Positions 60,309 to 64,000 of a stretch of DNA of 64,000 nucleotides are shown here, one piece after another; the first letter of the stretch is position 1; every line of letters begins with the position of its first letter. The notes under the pieces are model-generated. The model was not told where the DNA came from. It saw nothing but the letters and a program-made list of their open reading frames with translations, and did no database searches. The stretch is from an uncultured Spirochaetota bacterium (GTDB lineage: Bacteria; Spirochaetota; Spirochaetia; JAFGXN01), in assembly GCA_944388995.1 (NCBI GenBank), contig CALXKN010000001.1, positions 62,001-126,000 on the forward strand, read 5' to 3'. The position numbers and the translations under genes are program-made.

Positions 60309-62206
60309 AAAGCAAAAAAATAACCTCGCTCTTTTTTCTGACCGTTTCACCTCTTATGATTTTTATCGCATTATTGAACGAATTACGGTTCTTTTTGACC
60401 GCATGGATTAATACGCATATTTTTCCGTGGAGTCATCTGCTGCAGTCGGGCGGCGTCATTATCGGCGGTTTTATTCTGCTGATGTTACCGGCACTGTTCT
60501 ATGCCAACCGCTTGGATCATTGCATCCGCGATGAAAACAAACTATCCGACGAACTGAAGTCAATCACATTTGTCAAATCAACAAGAGCCATTTCCGTTCT
60601 GACGGCTTTAAGCGCTTTTGTGCTGATTGTTCTTCCTTCCGTTACGGGATTGTTTTTTACCGAAATGAAAACGGTTTACGAATTCCCGGTTTCCCGCACG
60701 GTTTTGGATTTGTTTGTTTCGTTGATTTTATGCGTTATGTCAACATTTCTGGGGTTATTCTTTTTCCAGGCAGAAATTGAAAAACATCCCGAAATTTCCT
60801 CTCTGAAAAAACTTTCATCGTTTTATACACGCAAGAATTTCAGTTTCGGGTCGGTTATGTTTTTTGGAATTTTCCAGGCGCTTATTCTGACAACCGGACT
60901 GTTTTTATCTCTCGGAGCTCTGTTTGCGGAAAAATCCGTAACAAATCCTCAGGAAAACGATCTGATGATTCTTTTGATTGCGGCGGCGGGCTCCGTAATT
61001 CCGGTTTCCGTTTTTATGATCCTTTATTTCCGGGTATTTAAAAGCCTTCAGGAGCGAAAAATTGCCCGTACGGCTATCCTTCTGGATGAAATTTCCCTTT
61101 CAAAACACCACCTCAAAGGAACAAATATTTTAACTTTGGATGAATTTGATGATCTTTATGAAACGCTCGGAATGTTGGTCGAAACGGCGCGATCGGTTTC
61201 GGCTGAATTTAAAGAAAAAACAACGGCACTGCAAAATTCATTGCGCAAGACGGAAAAATTCAGACAGCAAAGCGAAAGGCCTCTTTTGCAGATGGTCAAA
61301 CTGTCAAATGACACAACAGAAGCCAATACGCAAATCAATTCAATGGCTCATTCGGACAGGAATGTCCATAATTTAACGGAAATTGTCCGTAAAATGGAGG
61401 CGCAAATCATATCACAGGAAGAATCGGTTGAAAAGACATCGACCGCAATCGGTCAAATGACATCATCGATAGCCGTCATCATTCAAACGATCCAAACCGC
61501 TTCCCGCCTGGCGGAAAAACTGAAAAATTACAGCACTACAGGAAACAGCGCCATCGACGAAGCGAAAAAAGCCATCGAAGAAATTCGTGAAGCGGCTCAA
61601 TCCGTTTCCGAAATTCTGTCTGTCATTCAGAGAATTGCGGCGCAAACCAATTTACTCTCCATGAACGCTTCCATCGAAGCCGCCCACGCCGGAAATTCAG
61701 GAACGGGATTTGCTTTGGTCGCTCAGAGCGTCCGTTCTTTGGCGGACGCTTCCATGAAAAGCGCAAAGAAAATTGAATCTCATATCGGAGAAATGTCGGA
61801 GTGGATCCAATCCGCCATTCAGACCATTCAGGCAACGACAAAAATCTTTGTTTCCATTCAAAAAAATATCGGAGAAAATGCCGAACTGATTGAAACGATT
61901 TCCAATGCCATGAATGAAGAGGAAGGGGCTGCGCAGGATACGGTAACGGCCATTTCATCCGTAGTCGCTTCAGTCAAAAATATTAAAGCTCAGTTCCAAA
62001 CTCAGAAAGAAGCTTCTATCAATGTTGAAGAAACCATCACTTTGATTCTTGATATTTCGGATCGGATGCAGCAGCTTCTCCATTCGGAAAACGAAATGAC
62101 GACTCACCTGAAAAATCTGATGGAATCCATGAAAAAAGCACTGACGCAATCCGACTGCACGCTGATGAAAATTGAATCGGCTGCCAATATGTCCTCCGTT
62201 TCGTAA
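60305..62206 (+). CDS. Second methyl-accepting chemotaxis-type receptor, paralogue of the first
   Basis: The 633-residue protein has the same layout as its neighbour: about six membrane helices to residue 245, then coiled coil with the tip QTNLLSMNASIEAAHAGNSGTG (near 449-470) and VRSLADASMKSAKKIESHI. GRGFAIVADEVRS of the first copy reads GTGFALVAQSVRS here. The ATGA overlap suggests equal synthesis, perhaps for a mixed receptor complex. Confidence 0.87.
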   Translation: MKSKKITSLFFLTVSPLMIFIALLNELRFFLTAWINTHIFPWSHLLQSGGVIIGGFILLMLPALFYANRLDHCIRDENKLSDELKSITFVKSTRAISVLTALSAFVLIVLPSVTGLFFTEMKTVYEFPVSRTVLDLFVSLILCVMSTFLGLFFFQAEIEKHPEISSLKKLSSFYTRKNFSFGSVMFFGIFQALILTTGLFLSLGALFAEKSVTNPQENDLMILLIAAAGSVIPVSVFMILYFRVFKSLQERKIARTAILLDEISLSKHHLKGTNILTLDEFDDLYETLGMLVETARSVSAEFKEKTTALQNSLRKTEKFRQQSERPLLQMVKLSNDTTEANTQINSMAHSDRNVHNLTEIVRKMEAQIISQEESVEKTSTAIGQMTSSIAVIIQTIQTASRLAEKLKNYSTTGNSAIDEAKKAIEEIREAAQSVSEILSVIQRIAAQTNLLSMNASIEAAHAGNSGTGFALVAQSVRSLADASMKSAKKIESHIGEMSEWIQSAIQTIQATTKIFVSIQKNIGENAELIETISNAMNEEEGAAQDTVTAISSVVASVKNIKAQFQTQKEASINVEETITLILDISDRMQQLLHSENEMTTHLKNLMESMKKALTQSDCTLMKIESAANMSSVS

Positions 62207-62221
62207 TCCGGATTTTCCGCA

Positions 62222-63262
62222 ATGAAATCCGGGTTCAGGCTTCTTTTTCCGTTACCCGCCGTTTTGACCGCGGCGGTCTTTTTACTTTTTTCCTGCCGTT
62301 CCGAAAGTGTCGTTTACAGCGAGTGGCTGATGGGAACGCACTGTTCGATTCGATTTTACGGCAAATATGATCCGCGGCTGCCGAAACGCTGCTTCGATGC
62401 GATTCGGGAAATCGAACAGACAATTTCCGCAACCGATCCTCAAAGCGAAGTTTCGCTCCTGAATCAGGGGGAAATGCATCCGTTTTCACCGCTTCTTTCC
62501 GAACTGATGGGAATTTCTTACAAAGCGGCTGCGCAGTTTGACGGATTGTTTTCTCCGGGGTTGGGGCGGCTGACCGCGTTGTGGGGCTTTTCCGGCGAAG
62601 CACCGCGAAAGCCAGCCGATGATGAAATTGCCGAAGCTCTGCGGCTTTCGGTTCTGCCGCCGTTAAAACGAGCCGGCAACGGAACGGCGGCTGCTTTCGG
62701 AGAAAAGCCGCTGTGCGCGTTTGATTTCGGCGCGGTGGGAAAGGGATTCGCTTCCGATGCGGTCAAACGGTTATGCAAAGAAGCAAATGCTGTCGCTTTA
62801 ATCAACCTCGGAGGAAATATTCAGACTGTCGGAGAAAAACCGAACGGTGAGCCATGGATCATTTCCGTACAATCACCGCTGACCGTCGGTCCGGTTTCAG
62901 TCGGAACGCTGCAGCTGCGCGGAGAGTGGTCGGTTTCAACTTCGGGCGACTATCAAAAATTCTTTTACGAAGACGGTGTTAAATACCACCATATTCTAAG
63001 CCCGAAAACCGGAAAACCGACCGACAGCGGTCTGCGTTCCGTAACTGTCGTCTCCCGCCGCAGCGGTGCCGAAACCGACATCCTCTCCACCGCCCTCTTT
63101 GCCGCCGGCGAAAAAAAAGCATCGGTTTGGCAGCAGAAAAATACCGATGTCACTCTGATTTTTATGTCGCAGGAAAATCGATTGACGGCTGCTGCGGGAA
63201 AAGACACTTTGTTTACTCCGATTGAAAGCTCCCATTGGACGACGACGATCCGCACTCCGTAG
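62222..63262 (+). CDS. apbE: FAD:protein FMN transferase (ApbE), lipoprotein
   Basis: The 346-residue protein has a signal sequence with lipobox LLFSC, then the ApbE fold: MGTHCSIRFYG, EIEQTISATDPQSEVSLLN, the FAD-binding DFGAVGKGFASDAV, HHILSPKTGKP and the metal site ETDILSTALFAAG. It attaches FMN to threonine of exported flavoproteins such as RnfG/NqrC, or hydrolyses FAD in treponemes. It follows the receptor gene by 15 bases. Its end overlaps the convergent membrane-protein gene by 50 bases. Confidence 0.92.
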   Translation: MKSGFRLLFPLPAVLTAAVFLLFSCRSESVVYSEWLMGTHCSIRFYGKYDPRLPKRCFDAIREIEQTISATDPQSEVSLLNQGEMHPFSPLLSELMGISYKAAAQFDGLFSPGLGRLTALWGFSGEAPRKPADDEIAEALRLSVLPPLKRAGNGTAAAFGEKPLCAFDFGAVGKGFASDAVKRLCKEANAVALINLGGNIQTVGEKPNGEPWIISVQSPLTVGPVSVGTLQLRGEWSVSTSGDYQKFFYEDGVKYHHILSPKTGKPTDSGLRSVTVVSRRSGAETDILSTALFAAGEKKASVWQQKNTDVTLIFMSQENRLTAAAGKDTLFTPIESSHWTTTIRTP

Positions 63263-63995
63263 CGCGTTCGGTCGCTTTTTCCGTCAAAACCGCAGCCGCT
63301 TCATCCGTATACGAACGGGAAAAAATCCGTTTTCCGTCAAAAGGCAAAGACCAGAGAGCCTCGAACCACGCAAAAAACTCACCCAAAAACCGAAAACGGA
63401 AAAGCCGTTTCACCTCACCGACAGCTATTTTGGAACTCAAAACCAAAGCGCAGAATGACGAAGCGCGGCAAATTCCTGTTTCGACGGCGCCCGCCGTCAG
63501 TCGAAACTGTCCAAAGCGAAACAGAACTTCTCCTTCCGGAGAAAAAAGTGCAAACACAAAAATAAAAACGTAAACCGCCGCCGTTGAACGCCAACGATTT
63601 TTTACTTTCAAAATAATTGCGGCTGCAATCGTTAACACAAACACCGCTGCACATAATGCAGCATTTGCGGCAACCGCCGCCGCAACCGCCGCCGCAAACG
63701 GAACCATTCGAGCAACGCTTTTCGGAGTCTGCAGCGGCTGAAAAGCGACGGACGCAGAAATCGGCGGCAGTGAATCAAGACGGTTCAAAGGAGACAGTTT
63801 TACCGCAGCGGCTCCCGTTAAAATCGAACAAATCCAACCGCACAGCAAAAACGGCACAGCGGCTGCAGAGGCTGCCGCCTGTCCGATAAAAACCGAAGCC
63901 GCCGCCAAACGAACGCAATCGGAGACAAATGCCGAGACAACACCGACGCCGATAACGGTCAGAAAACGGCGTCCCATGCGGTAAACGCCCCGCAT
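63213..63995 (-). CDS. Membrane protein, possibly incomplete at the right edge
   Basis: A 260-residue reading frame has about six hydrophobic segments rich in Ala and Val (roughly residues 11-62, 92-128, 138-150 and 167-187). The tail is Ser/Glu/Arg-rich and cytoplasmic-looking. Two ATGs are available (63995 and 63977), but the frame stays open to the window edge, so the true start may lie outside. The motif FSPEGEVLFRFGQFRLTAG faintly recalls the T component of ECF transporters; this is a weak guess. Its last 50 bases are antisense to apbE. Confidence 0.6.
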   Translation of the reverse strand: MRGVYRMGRRFLTVIGVGVVSAFVSDCVRLAAASVFIGQAAASAAAVPFLLCGWICSILTGAAAVKLSPLNRLDSLPPISASVAFQPLQTPKSVARMVPFAAAVAAAVAANAALCAAVFVLTIAAAIILKVKNRWRSTAAVYVFIFVFALFSPEGEVLFRFGQFRLTAGAVETGICRASSFCALVLSSKIAVGEVKRLFRFRFLGEFFAWFEALWSLPFDGKRIFSRSYTDEAAAVLTEKATERATECGSSSSNGSFQSE

Positions 63996-64000
63996 GACCA

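Overview
This window reads as chromosomal DNA of a host-associated or anaerobic spirochaete, most likely Treponema-like. Several things point that way. There is an outer membrane (an Omp85-family barrel, two further predicted barrels, and lipoproteins with a terminal ...SC lipobox). There is a tandem pair of chemotaxis receptors behind a sigma-28-like promoter. Lipoprotein and TPR genes are abundant. A run of polysaccharide genes leads into a xanthine-dehydrogenase-like trimer, which I recall as resembling a Treponema pallidum locus. Genes are packed tightly: most neighbours in a run overlap by 4 to 30 bases, and no stretch over 300 bases lacks a gene. There are no insertion sequences, phage genes, CRISPR arrays or rRNA. 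One tRNA gene (Thr, anticodon CGT) is present.

Layout. 1-5.5 kb (minus): a cyclic-nucleotide-binding protein, an aldo/keto reductase, a LemA plus three TPM-like protein cluster, and an AlaA-type aminotransferase. 5.6-8.1 kb (plus): mnmG-rsmG. 8.1-9.4 kb (minus): a membrane-anchored TPR protein with an Mrr-like tail. 9.5-10.9 kb (plus): a YugP-type zinc peptidase and Maf. 10.8-15.4 kb (minus): a SPOR-domain protein, LigA, an exported protein and a DUF192 lipoprotein. 15.6-22.8 kb (plus): Wzz-like, soluble CapD-like dehydratase, DegT-type aminotransferase, and a three-subunit molybdenum-hydroxylase-like set with a degraded cofactor site. 22.9-28.6 kb: dnaE and recG. 28.7-35.2 kb: ilvE, rsmD, hisZ-hisG-hisB, two TPR-type proteins and rlmN.

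35.2-40.8 kb (minus) holds a TetR-type regulator and, behind a clear palindromic operator candidate, a four-gene metabolic set: a class III aminotransferase, two class II aldolase-like proteins (one has lost its three metal-binding histidines) and an iron-sulfur flavin enoate-reductase-like enzyme. 40.9-43.4 kb holds an Omp85-like protein and a strongly signalled small zinc-ribbon gene. 43.4-52.1 kb (minus) is a run of a large lipoprotein, a predicted barrel, a glycerol-3-phosphate-dehydrogenase-like enzyme with a BON-like N-terminus, an oxidoreductase fused to DUF1667, and an alkylglycerone-phosphate-synthase-like flavoenzyme. Together with GlpQ at 54.6-55.4 kb, this suggests glycerophosphodiester to glycerol-3-phosphate to DHAP to ether-lipid metabolism. 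52.2-58.2 kb also holds PepT, PtsN-like EIIA, another exported barrel-like protein, and a spore-photoproduct-lyase-family radical SAM protein with a membrane partner. 58.3-64 kb: tRNA-Thr, two coupled polytopic chemotaxis receptors, ApbE and a membrane protein running to the window edge.

The observations I rate highest are the paired intact and metal-less aldolases under TetR control, the ether-lipid-like gene set with two unusual fusions, the molybdenum-hydroxylase-like trimer with degraded cofactor motifs, and repeated promoters whose -10 box sits only 6-7 bases from the start codon, implying leaderless mRNAs. Functions come from reading motifs by eye. No database search was run.
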